From positions 36,308-100,307 of the forward strand of contig NZ_JAJTWW010000010.1 of NCBI RefSeq assembly GCF_021729135.1: 64,000 nucleotides of DNA. Direction: 5' to 3'. Every line of letters begins with the position of its first letter. Within the stretch, counting starts at the first letter, position 1. This DNA is from Brevibacterium daeguense (lineage in GTDB: Bacteria > Actinomycetota > Actinomycetes > Actinomycetales > Brevibacteriaceae). Under the pieces are notes generated by a model that saw nothing but the letters and a program-made list of their open reading frames with translations, had not been told where the DNA came from and ran no database searches. Both the position numbers and the translations under genes were made by a program. Positions 33,562-42,297 of this stretch are shown in pieces.

Positions 33562-35763
33562 AAGGAATCGCACGAGCCGACGTAACGGCTTAACAGCTGT
33601 TCGATATCCGCGCACTAATTGCGCCGGCGCCTTAGTGCGCAATTCTGCCCGCAGACGACGAAAGTCCTGTACGCGGGCGGCGCCGCGAAGATCCGGCAAT
33701 TGGCGTTCGCGCGAGCGAAGTGCGAGCAGTTCGAAAGAGTCAGTCAGCTCGCAGTTGGGTTCCTGGAAATAATTCTCGACGAGCCAATTGCGGTTTGGGA
33801 AGCCGATGCGGCCATCAATCATATCGGCTAGCGACCCAGTGACACCTGACTCCTCAAAGGCGATGTTGAGCATCTCCCGGCTCACACCGAAGTCGTCGAT
33901 GATAAGAGTTGGCAGCCCCCGGTCGATCGACTCTAGCGCGGCCGTCGATGAAACTGTGACCAAGGCAGTCCCGGGCGTCAGGAACAGTGACATCGCCCCC
34001 ACTGCCACAGTCAACTCGCCCTTGGCAATCAACCCGTCAGCGATGAGCTGGTCAAGCAGCGAAATGTAGGTGAACTCCTCGTGATGCGTCTCCTGCTCAC
34101 CGGGACGGGACCGCACCTTAATAATCACTTCGCAACCGGGGTGGCGTCTCGCGTACTCGGTCAGGGACAAAAGGATCCGGATCCGGTCTGCCCGCTCGAC
34201 AGGCACCTTCGCCTGGGTCGCGAAGACGATGCGCTCTGGAGGAGTTCCCCGTGGGAACTGCGGCTGAGGCGGCGCCGTTGATTCCAACAGTGGTAGTCGC
34301 GCGACGATGAGCTCGACCGGTATCCCGAGCTTCTGCGCAACGGCCAAGTATTCGGCTCGCTCGTGCTCCGAGTGCGTTATAAATGCATCGCCGATGCGCC
34401 GGTACCGCATTCCCTTTGACGTGGCGGGTAGCCCGACACCAGGCAGTCCGGACACGAGTGCGGGCCGGCGCTCGAGGTGAGCGCCTGTGGCAAAGATTTG
34501 TTGCACCACTGGACCAGTTGCGGCCGCGAGAACGATATCCGGCGTCACGCGTTCGAGTTCGGATTCGAGCTCGGAACGATTGACTATTGGGATCTCCCGG
34601 TGCTCCCATGAAGAACCGGCGGTTGCGTGTGTGACTTGTTCGGGTGTGGGCAGGATCGGATTGTCGATGAGCCAGACGTGAGCGTCGATGTCAGGCCCGA
34701 GGGCGTCAAGGGTGCGACAAGCCCACTTGAGGTAGGACTCGCTGTCGGAAACTGACACGACGGTGTATTTGCTCACCGCGTCATTGTAGCGAGGCGCTGT
34801 CATGGTCCTATTCAGCTCCCGGCGAAGAGAATCACGAGCATGCCCCGTCCACCAGGTTCGTGGAATCTCTGTCATGGTGATTCGAGGATCGTCCATGACT
34901 AATGGCAGTGTTGCAACTGCTGTGGTCGGTAGACTGAAGATCTCCGCGCTGTGCGGAGCGTGGGCCAACCGAAGTTCTACGGGCAGTCCAGCTCGGCGAA
35001 CAGTGACTGAATCCAGGGCATCGAGTTGGCACAGATCCGAATCCAATTCGCGCCGATGAGCAAAGTAAACACTAGGGGATCCAGCCGTTACGCGCGAGAC
35101 CCAGTCCACATAGTCACGGCGGCGGATCAGACCGTCGGCAACCATGGCCGATCCGAGGACGATACGACCCGGCACCCGATGTTCCAGCTCGGGCAATGAC
35201 TTCAACCATGAGAACTCGTGACGCCGAATCGACCCACCAGCCGCTAAGAATCTCTGCTCTGTCTTTCCGGCCGCGGCAGGAAGCGCGGTTACCCACGTCA
35301 ATCGACCCGCGTGGAGTGCAGCGCGCAAGCTGATAGCAGTGGCCAGCGCGGCTGCCCTGCGAGGAGGAGACAACTGCTGCTGTCGAGCACGGCGCAGGGG
35401 AACCGGGTATTTGGCGGTCAGCTGTCGGATGACCTCCTTGGTGGCCAGTCCGTCGTCGATGAGGACCAGGTACGAATTCCTGTGGAGCCCGTCGCGCAGC
35501 ATCGCTCGCTGGAACTCGCCTGAGCACGGATCTCCAACGAGAAGGCGATCAGCGCTCGCGCTGAAGAAGTGAGCTGGAACTCCGCCGGCAACTTCGATCC
35601 AGACACCCGGTGGAAGCCAACCCCAGTCCAATTGGGCGAGGAAATCCTCCATTCCCTTTGCACTGCTTCGCGCATAAATGACGAGTTCCTCGCGGGGTCG
35701 ATGGGCTTCAATTGCCGATATGACCTGGAGTGGCGATTCAACCCATGCCAGGGAGCGAGTCAT
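33550..35763 (-). CDS. Two-domain putative glycosyltransferase (polysialyltransferase-like + DUF6716-like)
   Basis: 737 residues. The N-terminal half (SLAWVESPLQVISAIEAHRP, SYLVLIDDGLATKEVIRQL) resembles the polysialyltransferase-family scaffold. The C-terminal half, from about 330 (YTVVSVSDSESYLKWACRTLDALG), resembles the DUF6716 putative glycosyltransferases found in actinobacterial sialic-acid gene clusters: PALVSGLPGVGLPATSKGMRYR, IVFATQAKVPVERADRIRIL, IIKVRSRPGEQETH, TVSSTAALESIDRGLPTLII. Clearly AT-richer than the chromosome around it. ATG overlaps the stop of the decayed GT2 (ATGA). Probably builds or extends a nonulosonate-containing glycan; exact linkage unknown. Confidence 0.75.
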   Translation of the reverse strand: MTRSLAWVESPLQVISAIEAHRPREELVIYARSSAKGMEDFLAQLDWGWLPPGVWIEVAGGVPAHFFSASADRLLVGDPCSGEFQRAMLRDGLHRNSYLVLIDDGLATKEVIRQLTAKYPVPLRRARQQQLSPPRRAAALATAISLRAALHAGRLTWVTALPAAAGKTEQRFLAAGGSIRRHEFSWLKSLPELEHRVPGRIVLGSAMVADGLIRRRDYVDWVSRVTAGSPSVYFAHRRELDSDLCQLDALDSVTVRRAGLPVELRLAHAPHSAEIFSLPTTAVATLPLVMDDPRITMTEIPRTWWTGHARDSLRRELNRTMTAPRYNDAVSKYTVVSVSDSESYLKWACRTLDALGPDIDAHVWLIDNPILPTPEQVTHATAGSSWEHREIPIVNRSELESELERVTPDIVLAAATGPVVQQIFATGAHLERRPALVSGLPGVGLPATSKGMRYRRIGDAFITHSEHERAEYLAVAQKLGIPVELIVARLPLLESTAPPQPQFPRGTPPERIVFATQAKVPVERADRIRILLSLTEYARRHPGCEVIIKVRSRPGEQETHHEEFTYISLLDQLIADGLIAKGELTVAVGAMSLFLTPGTALVTVSSTAALESIDRGLPTLIIDDFGVSREMLNIAFEESGVTGSLADMIDGRIGFPNRNWLVENYFQEPNCELTDSFELLALRSRERQLPDLRGAARVQDFRRLRAELRTKAPAQLVRGYRTAVKPLRRLVRFLNHR

Positions 35764-36310
35764 GCGAGCCTTCCACCGCCAAGTCTTAGAACCAATCTTT
35801 GCTTTGTGAGCCGAAGGAGACGCCCAACGTGCTTTCGCAATCGATACCTGCGACTGCGCCCGCCTTCAGGAAGGGCAGTCGTGAAGTCCATCGGGAAGTA
35901 GAGGAGGCCATTATCGAAAAGGTAGCGGCGGGAAATACCGGCCGATGCGAATGGATAGTCAACCATCGTCGTATCGCGAACTGGCAAAGTTTCGGATCGT
36001 GGAGGTAGAGCATGATTCCTGATCGCCATCAGCGCACGCCGGAGTTCGCGCTTGACCCCATCGACTTGGACGTGGTCGCAACGAACGAAATCCACTTCGA
36101 GGCGGTTCATGGAATCAGGCATGTGCCGGAGGTGATTCGGCAATAACCGGTCGTCGCCGTCGAGAAACGCAATGTACTCGCCCTCTGCTGTGTTCAGGCC
36201 GCTGTTCCTGCTGTTCGCCAGGCCGATCGTGTGTGGCATAGTAATGAAGGTCTCCTGAGGAAATTGGAACAAGCGGTATCCTACCGGCGCCTCGACCCTG
36301 CCAGTGAATC
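35760..36310 (-). pseudogene. Decayed family 2 glycosyltransferase
   Basis: The frame still carries GT2 central features: YRLFQFPQE, IGLANSRNSGLNTAEGEYIAFLDGDDRLLPNH and TTMVDYPFASAGISRRYLFDNGLLYFP. The N-terminal nucleotide-binding part (VSVVIPxYNxxxYL...DGSxDxT) is missing, and the open frame begins next to galE. After YFPMDFTTA the expected catalytic AEDRxWxW block and about 150 residues are absent. Compare the intact paralogue at 40276-41271. It overlaps the next gene by ATGA and may still be translated, but cannot be an active transferase. Confidence 0.8.
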
Positions 36311-36366
36311 TGCGTCATCTTCGCTATTGTGTATGTGGTCGAATCGATGACTCGCATTGGAGATTT

Positions 36367-37335
36367 ATGACGGTCTTGGTAACCGGTGGTGCTGGATATA
36401 TCGGCTCACACGTCGTGCGTCTACTGGAGAATCAGGGGCGAGATGTTGTGGTTGTAGACGATCTTTCCACTGGCGTAGCAGACAGGGTTCTGAACTCGCC
36501 GCTCGTCGCGATCGACTTGGCATCGAATGACGCGGAGCATCGTTTGGTCTCCACCTTTGAGACCCACAACGTCAAGTCAGTCATACATTTCGCTGCGAAG
36601 AAGCAGGTCGGCGAGTCCGTGGAGCGACCCATTTGGTACTACCGGCAGAACGTCGGCGGCCTCGCTAATTTGCTTGCGGCGATGCAAACGTGTCAGGTGA
36701 ATTCGATGGTCTTCTCCTCTTCCGCGGCGGCGTACGGTAATCCAAACCAGCGAGTCGTAGCGGAGTCCGTCGAGTGTCGGCCGATCAACCCGTACGGGCA
36801 GACGAAGCTCATCGGTGAGTGGATGATTAGCAACGCCGAGGTGGCGGGGTTGAAGGGAGCCAAACTTCGCTACTTCAACGTCGCTGGCGCAGGATGGGCC
36901 GATTTGGCCGACACAGCGATTATGAATTTGATCCCGATCGTGATCAATCAGGTGGCGAGCGGTGGAACTCCGGTGATCTTCGGAAACGACTACCCAACTC
37001 CGGACGGAACCTGCATACGTGATTATGTACACGTCAAGGACTTGGCGGAGGCACATCTGTCCGCCCTGGACTACGTAGAAGCCGGTGGGGCTAGCAACTC
37101 CGTCTTCAACGTCGGCACTGGCCGGGGAGCCTCTGTTTCCGAGGTGATCGATGTCGTCGGGCGCGTCCTAGGTGTTCCAATTCAGCCGGAAATGGGCGAG
37201 AGGCGCGCTGGCGACCCGGCAGAGCTCGTTGCCGATGTGAGTGCCATCCGCACGGAGCTCGGTTGGAAATCTGAGTATGAACTAGAGGACATCGTGAGAA
37301 GCGCTATTGAAGCGATGGGTACCCCGCGGCCGTGA
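36367..37335 (+). CDS. galE: UDP-glucose/UDP-N-acetylglucosamine 4-epimerase
   Basis: 322 residues. It interconverts UDP-Glc/UDP-Gal (or the N-acetyl forms). NAD-binding TVLVTGGAGYIGSHVVRLL, catalytic SSSAAAYG...NPYGQTKLIGE (Tyr-x3-Lys), RYFNVAGAGW and YPTPDGTCIRDYVHVKDLAEAH are all GalE hallmarks. ATG at 36367, with TTGGAGATTT in front. Divergent from the decayed GT2 and about 60 bp upstream of a membrane glycosyltransferase-like gene. Likely supplies a galactose-type sugar donor for the surface glycan. Confidence 0.95.
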   Translation: MTVLVTGGAGYIGSHVVRLLENQGRDVVVVDDLSTGVADRVLNSPLVAIDLASNDAEHRLVSTFETHNVKSVIHFAAKKQVGESVERPIWYYRQNVGGLANLLAAMQTCQVNSMVFSSSAAAYGNPNQRVVAESVECRPINPYGQTKLIGEWMISNAEVAGLKGAKLRYFNVAGAGWADLADTAIMNLIPIVINQVASGGTPVIFGNDYPTPDGTCIRDYVHVKDLAEAHLSALDYVEAGGASNSVFNVGTGRGASVSEVIDVVGRVLGVPIQPEMGERRAGDPAELVADVSAIRTELGWKSEYELEDIVRSAIEAMGTPRP

Positions 37336-37396
37336 AGAATCGACGACCCAAGCAGCTACCTACTGCAATGACACCCAGTACCGTGAAAAGTTACCC

Positions 37397-38911
37397 ATGA
37401 CGGAGCAAGACCGCGCAAGCGAGCGAGACTTGCCCGAACTCAGTGCTTCGTCTGCCGGTGCTGCTTCCCCGCGCATGTCATCGCGATTTGCGCCTTTGTG
37501 GCGGAGCGCCGAAACCACGCCTGCACCTGCACTCGATGCCCGCGAAAAGCGGTGGTTCGCTGCCTTGGTAGTCCTCGCTGGTCTTTTTGCAGCATTCCTC
37601 TTCCGGGCGATCGCACCTGGGGCAATGACCACCGACACCTTCTTCCAACTCGATCAGGCTCTCGGGCGAGAACCGTTCAACGACTGGCACCCCGTCGTCA
37701 TGAGTCTGGTCTGGAAATGGCTGATCGCCGCTACTGGAGAAATAGGTTCGATGGCGGCTCTTCAGGTCGGATTCGCTTGGCTAGCGTCCGTTCTGACCTG
37801 CTATTACATTCTGAAGACTACTCGGAATCGATGCTTGTCGCTCCTTGGGTTCCTGATTCTCGTCCTGCCCAATTCAGCGAACATTGTGGGTGCGGTATGG
37901 AAGGACACCCACATGGCCCTTGCCATGTACTTGGCAGTGGTCTGTATCCTCGTGTTTCGTCTGCGCGGCAGATTTCAGTGGGTGTTTTTAGGCATGGCGA
38001 TTCTCGCCCTGCTGTACGCGACCCTGGTGCGCAAGAACGCTGCAGTTGGAGTTGTACCGCTACTCTTCCTGGTGACGACAGTCTTGCTGGTGAACCGCAG
38101 TTCGTTCTCGGTGAAGAAGGCGGTAGCAGTGTTCGCCGTCGCGATAGCAGTCTTCGGGGGCGTGGTTCTCGTTATTGGAAAGAGCATCAACGTCGCCACC
38201 GGCGCGACCAGCAATAGTCAGGTCACTCAGATTATGCTCGATGATCTGATTTTCGCGGTGCCGCAATCCGCTATCGAATCGAGTGAGACGGCACCTCCGG
38301 CTTTGAAGAGCAAGATCGCAGATGCGCGGCAGGAGTGTGAAGATGTCGGAGCGTTCTGGGATGCCTATTGGAAGTGTTACGGGCGCGGAGCATCAGGGGA
38401 AGCCTTTACCGAGATTGCTCACCCCGATGCGGTGAAGTCTCTGTGGATCGAACAGGTTCCCAGAAACTTTCCGCGCTACCTCGACTACCGTGCGATGACC
38501 ACAGCTAAGTTCTTATTTACCTCGAACCTGCAGTTTGCTTCGACCGAAGAAAAAGAAGATCTCGGAGTGTCACAGTATGCCCCAAAGCTGAACGATGCGC
38601 TGCGGTCCTATGTCGTCGACCTGGGATTGAAACAACTGCCTTGGCTATTCCACGGCTGGTTTTGGTTGGCTCTGGGCGTGGCCGGAGTAGTTGCCTCGGT
38701 ACGCGGCTCCAGGCCCTCAATCACCGCGACAGCGATCTTCATTGCTGGACTACTGTATTTGGTTAGTTTCTTTCCGACGGCTCCAGCATCGGATTATCGG
38801 TACATCTACTGGTCCGCGCTTTCAGTGGTAATCGGGCTGATAACGCTCGTGGCTGAGCGAACCAGCGCACGACGACGCACGCCCGTGAAGAACAGCCGAA
38901 CCGATCCCTAA
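37397..38911 (+). CDS. Polytopic membrane protein, GT-C-like (DUF6020-like)
   Basis: 504 residues with about ten helices. After a Ser/Ala-rich cytoplasmic N-terminus comes a first helix (FAALVVLAGLFAAFLFRAIAPG) and a luminal loop MTTDTFFQLDQALGREPFNDWHPVVMSLVWKWL, whose acidic and DWHP residues are in the position of the catalytic loop of GT-C/PMT-type mannosyltransferases. A large external domain follows between helices 8 and 9 (about 270-395). ATG at 37397. Probably transfers a sugar from a polyprenyl carrier outside the membrane; not proven. Confidence 0.65.
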   Translation: MTEQDRASERDLPELSASSAGAASPRMSSRFAPLWRSAETTPAPALDAREKRWFAALVVLAGLFAAFLFRAIAPGAMTTDTFFQLDQALGREPFNDWHPVVMSLVWKWLIAATGEIGSMAALQVGFAWLASVLTCYYILKTTRNRCLSLLGFLILVLPNSANIVGAVWKDTHMALAMYLAVVCILVFRLRGRFQWVFLGMAILALLYATLVRKNAAVGVVPLLFLVTTVLLVNRSSFSVKKAVAVFAVAIAVFGGVVLVIGKSINVATGATSNSQVTQIMLDDLIFAVPQSAIESSETAPPALKSKIADARQECEDVGAFWDAYWKCYGRGASGEAFTEIAHPDAVKSLWIEQVPRNFPRYLDYRAMTTAKFLFTSNLQFASTEEKEDLGVSQYAPKLNDALRSYVVDLGLKQLPWLFHGWFWLALGVAGVVASVRGSRPSITATAIFIAGLLYLVSFFPTAPASDYRYIYWSALSVVIGLITLVAERTSARRRTPVKNSRTDP

Positions 38912-38956
38912 GTCAGGCGCTCGACGTCGGCCGGTTGCGAAGCGCGACCAATAATC

Positions 38957-40279
38957 TCATTGGCCTCGGCTCAACTTGCGCGTCGAAACTCGACCCTTGA
39001 TGCTTCGCGCGTATCGGAGTCCGGTGCGCATCGCTTTTTGTCTAAGGCTCGGCGCAGGAAGCTGTCCGGGCAGACGGAGTTTGGTCAACCGTCGCCGCTT
39101 GAAGTAGCGACTAACCGCCGGCCCCCTATCGGAAAGATACGCAACGGCGTCCTTGCGCAGGTGCGGGTAAACCTTGGCCTGCATGCAGTAGGAGACGGTC
39201 TTGACGAGTTGAGCGAGATCATCGGAAGATGTACCCGCGTCGGCATCCTGCCCGAAGAGATAGTCGCAGATTGTCACCGGAATACGGTTGCTGTTCTCGT
39301 ACGGGGCGAATTTCTGTAGGGCTAGCTCGGTGCCGAAAGCTGAGGCAGTTGCGTCGAAAAGACGCCACGTGGTGACCATCCCCGTGGAGAAGCAACTGAT
39401 GACGTGGGCAGGGCGAATAATCGATGCACAGATCTCCACCGGGAGCTTGGCCTCGATGAGTTCGAACTCCGTTCCGCTGAGCTGCGCTTGATGGGCGAGG
39501 ATGCTATTCACTGACGCCGACGCTGCCGGGTGTGGCTTGAAAAAGATCTTGCTGGGATCCAGCTTGATCGCTTCTTCGAGCATGCGTTGGTACAGCGCAA
39601 TCTCTTCCTCCATCGTGAAAAGCTCCACGTCGGACAGATACTGTCCGATAATCATCACCGAGTCTGGATCAGGTGCGAAAGTGCGATCGTCAAGGGCTTC
39701 GGCCGAGATCTCGACCTGCTTGCGTAGTGCCGCTGGACTGACTTTCAAGAGTGGAACGTCCTTCTCGGAAAGAAGCACTGGATCGACACCAGGGACGAGA
39801 TCCATGTACAGCAAGCCCATGATCCGCTGAGAGATCATTGGTGCAATGACCGAGCGCGTAGGGCCGTACGACATCAGACCATCTGAGTGGACGAAGATAT
39901 CGGCCCGGTGAAGTATCTTGGCCAGAGCAATTGCAGGATGACCCTGAAGGGACTCAACGAAAAGCTGAAGGTGGTGACCCTCTAGCCCCCACGCAACCTC
40001 AACTAGGTGGCTGATTACAGGTTGGTCATAATTCGAAGGACCCCACTGATTCGGGTGATACGGCCAAATCCACTCGTTAAGGGAGATCATGCGGTCGAAG
40101 TTGAGCAGCAACGGCCGCACCATGTCGGATTCCGCAAAAGAGGGCCCGACTTCATTAATTACTCGGTTGTCAGAGGCCACCAGAATTCGTTCGTCGGCTT
40201 CGACAATTAGCCCCTCGTCAATCGCGGCGCAGAGGTTCATCAGCTGGAGGTGGGACGACACGACGAATACTTGCTTCAT
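38957..40279 (-). CDS. Alpha-2,8-polysialyltransferase-family glycosyltransferase
   Basis: 440 residues. It starts KQVFVVSSHLQLMNLCAAIDEG, typical of this family, and carries the bacterial sialyltransferase motif triad: an acidic-Asp-Gly segment (IFVHSDGLMSYG, about 135), the HP motif (KIFFKPHPAASAS, about 245) and the Ser/Thr motif (VISCFSTGMVTTW, about 297). Such enzymes use CMP-nonulosonic acid donors. Its ATG overlaps the stop of the GT2 gene upstream. AT-rich relative to the genome. With neuB and neuA nearby, this argues for a sialic-acid or KDN-type wall polymer. Confidence 0.82.
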   Translation of the reverse strand: MKQVFVVSSHLQLMNLCAAIDEGLIVEADERILVASDNRVINEVGPSFAESDMVRPLLLNFDRMISLNEWIWPYHPNQWGPSNYDQPVISHLVEVAWGLEGHHLQLFVESLQGHPAIALAKILHRADIFVHSDGLMSYGPTRSVIAPMISQRIMGLLYMDLVPGVDPVLLSEKDVPLLKVSPAALRKQVEISAEALDDRTFAPDPDSVMIIGQYLSDVELFTMEEEIALYQRMLEEAIKLDPSKIFFKPHPAASASVNSILAHQAQLSGTEFELIEAKLPVEICASIIRPAHVISCFSTGMVTTWRLFDATASAFGTELALQKFAPYENSNRIPVTICDYLFGQDADAGTSSDDLAQLVKTVSYCMQAKVYPHLRKDAVAYLSDRGPAVSRYFKRRRLTKLRLPGQLPAPSLRQKAMRTGLRYARSIKGRVSTRKLSRGQ

Positions 40280-41271
40280 TTGTTGAATCCTCTGCGGCGG
40301 TTGATCTTCGTTGTAATCGGCTTCAGAATTTCTGCCCGTGCTGGCTTGAAAGAACCGAATATTTCGCGAAGATTATCGTCAGGGATCAATTCCGAACTCT
40401 CCACAACTCGATCGACCAGAGTCTGGTAAATGTCACGACTCATCTCGTGTCTACGTTGCAAGTGGGTATCTGTAAGGGCGAAGAGGTTATGGCCTGCCTT
40501 CGCAGTAAAGCGGTGGAACCGAGGCTCAGACCGTGTCAGGCGAATCGATTTCGCACAGCTGTCGATATAGAACAGCTGTTTCGAATTGTAAACCGCAGTG
40601 ATCGAAGTCTCGACTCCCCTGCGGTAGATGGGACCAGGTGAATCGACTACGGCGAACGACTCAGTTCCCAGAAATATCCGCCAGTTCCATTCGCGATCCT
40701 CAGCGCTCCAAAGCGATTCGTCGAACAGTAGGACGCCCGACTCTAGTAATTCGCGCTTATAGATGCCAGCGAAGGCGTTGGGGAAATCCACCATCGTGTG
40801 ATTCCAGCCGTCCACGACGAAGTCGAGGGGATTGAGCTTCCTATCGCGTAGGGCACATGGCGCGACCATGAGTTGCCGGCGCTTCCCCGCGGCACGAATG
40901 ACATCGGTTCGGACGAAATCAACGTCTAGGGATTGGATTGCATCCACCAGCACTCGTAGATGTCCGTTCGCGAACCAGTCATCGCTGTCGATAAAAGTGA
41001 TGTAGCGTCCAGTGCAATTCTTCATGCCCTTGTTCCGCGCTGCAGGCAATCCAGTGGGAGACGGATTGTGAAGAAGTCGGAAGTTTGGAAACCGGTATGC
41101 GAAACGCTCTGCGATCTCCGCCGTTGAATCGGTCGACCCATCGTTGACGACCACGACTTCTAAGTCCTTTGGAGGAATCTGTTGATACAGAAGGCAATTA
41201 AGGGTTTCAGCGATATAGGGTTCGACGTCTTTAGCCGGGATTACGACGCTCAGTAGAGGCTGATTCGACAA
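40276..41271 (-). CDS. Family 2 glycosyltransferase
   Basis: 331 residues, intact GT2. Nucleotide-binding LLSVVIPAKDVEPYIAETL, VVVNDGSTDSTAEIAERF, LPAARNKGMKNC, the DxD region YITFIDSDDWFANGH and the catalytic WSAEDREWNWRIFLG are all present, so it serves as the reference for the decayed GT2 at 35760. Ends RRRGFNK and overlaps the polysialyltransferase-family gene by ATGA. Probably adds a hexose to the glycan that the downstream enzyme extends. Confidence 0.9.
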   Translation of the reverse strand: MSNQPLLSVVIPAKDVEPYIAETLNCLLYQQIPPKDLEVVVVNDGSTDSTAEIAERFAYRFPNFRLLHNPSPTGLPAARNKGMKNCTGRYITFIDSDDWFANGHLRVLVDAIQSLDVDFVRTDVIRAAGKRRQLMVAPCALRDRKLNPLDFVVDGWNHTMVDFPNAFAGIYKRELLESGVLLFDESLWSAEDREWNWRIFLGTESFAVVDSPGPIYRRGVETSITAVYNSKQLFYIDSCAKSIRLTRSEPRFHRFTAKAGHNLFALTDTHLQRRHEMSRDIYQTLVDRVVESSELIPDDNLREIFGSFKPARAEILKPITTKINRRRGFNK

Positions 41272-41315
41272 GAAGCAGTCCTTAGTGGTTAGGCGAGGGG
41301 TACCAACAATTTGGG

Positions 41316-41344
41316 TGGGTTACGAGCAGAATACTCGTAACCCA
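41316..41344 (-). terminator. Perfect hairpin between neuB and GT2 genes
   Basis: TGGGTTACGAG (41316-41326) and CTCGTAACCCA (41334-41344) form a perfect 11-bp stem with a 7-base loop, directly after neuB. It may terminate or attenuate leftward transcription. It also marks the point where base composition shifts from GC-rich neuB to the AT-richer segment. Confidence 0.7.
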
Positions 41345-41371
41345 GCCAAAACTGCTTTAGCGGCGCACTGC

Positions 41372-42256
41372 TTACTTCACGACTCGCAGGGACTCGATCT
41401 TCGACTCCTCGCCGGGCATGACGCGCTTCTTGCCGTCGCCCAGGGCGATCTCCACGGTGCGGATGTCGGCGACGAGCTTCTTGAACTCGTCAGGCTCCAT
41501 GGAAGCCTTCTGATCCGAGCCCCACATGGTGTTGTCCAGCGTGATGTGGCGCTCGACGGTGACGGCTCCCAGCGCCACTGCGGCCACGGAGATGGCGGTG
41601 CCGATCTCATGTCCCGAGTAGCCCACCGGGATGTTGTACCGCTCGCGCAGCGCCGGGATGGCCAGCAGGTTGACCTCCTCCGGCGGCAGCGGGTACGTCG
41701 AGGTGGCGTGCATCATGACGAGGTTCTCGCTGCCGAGGGTCTGCACGGCCTTGTCGATCTGCTCGAGAGTGGACATCCCGGTCGACACGATGACCGGCTT
41801 GCCGGTGGCCTTGACGGCTTCGAGCAACGGGATGTCAGTGATCGAGGCGGAGGCGATCTTGTAGGTGACCGCGTCGAACCGATCGAGGAAGTTCACGGAG
41901 TCGATGTCCCACGGCGAGGCGAACCACTGCAGGCCCTTCTCCTTGGCGTAGGCGTCGATCTCGTTGTACTCGTCGTCTTCGAACTCAACCCGGAACTTGT
42001 ACTCCAGGTAGGTCATCTCACCCCAGGGGGTGTCACGCGGCTTGGACTTCTGGTCCTCGGGCACCGCGACGTCGGGGTTCCGCTTCTGGAACTTGACCGC
42101 CTGTGCCCCCGCCTCGGCAGCCACGTCCATGAGCTGCTTGGCGATCGCGACATCACCGTTGTGGTTGATGCCGATCTCGCCGATCACGTAGACCGGCTGG
42201 CCGGGTCCGACGAGGATGTCGCCGATGGCCACCGGCTTGATCTCGTTCACAGTCAT
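41372..42256 (-). CDS. neuB: NeuB-type nonulosonate (N-acetylneuraminate/KDN) synthase without SAF domain
   Basis: 294 residues. TIM-barrel synthase condensing PEP with a hexose (ManNAc, or Man-6-P for KDN). Landmarks: YVIGEIGINHNGDVAIAKQL, QAVKFQKRNPDVAV, YKIASASITDIPLLEAV, KPVIVSTGMST, HATSTYPLPPEEVNL and YSGHEIGTAISVAAV...VERHITLDNTMWGSDQKASM. The usual C-terminal antifreeze-like SAF domain (about 60 residues) of NeuB is absent. ATG 42256 with AAGAAGG upstream, 41 bp after neuA-HAD. GC-rich and chromosomal in codon use, unlike the genes to its left. No NeuC epimerase gene is present. Confidence 0.92.
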   Translation of the reverse strand: MTVNEIKPVAIGDILVGPGQPVYVIGEIGINHNGDVAIAKQLMDVAAEAGAQAVKFQKRNPDVAVPEDQKSKPRDTPWGEMTYLEYKFRVEFEDDEYNEIDAYAKEKGLQWFASPWDIDSVNFLDRFDAVTYKIASASITDIPLLEAVKATGKPVIVSTGMSTLEQIDKAVQTLGSENLVMMHATSTYPLPPEEVNLLAIPALRERYNIPVGYSGHEIGTAISVAAVALGAVTVERHITLDNTMWGSDQKASMEPDEFKKLVADIRTVEIALGDGKKRVMPGEESKIESLRVVK

Positions 42257-42297
42257 GCGACCTTCTTTCTGGTTTTGGGTACGGGTCAACGAACGTT

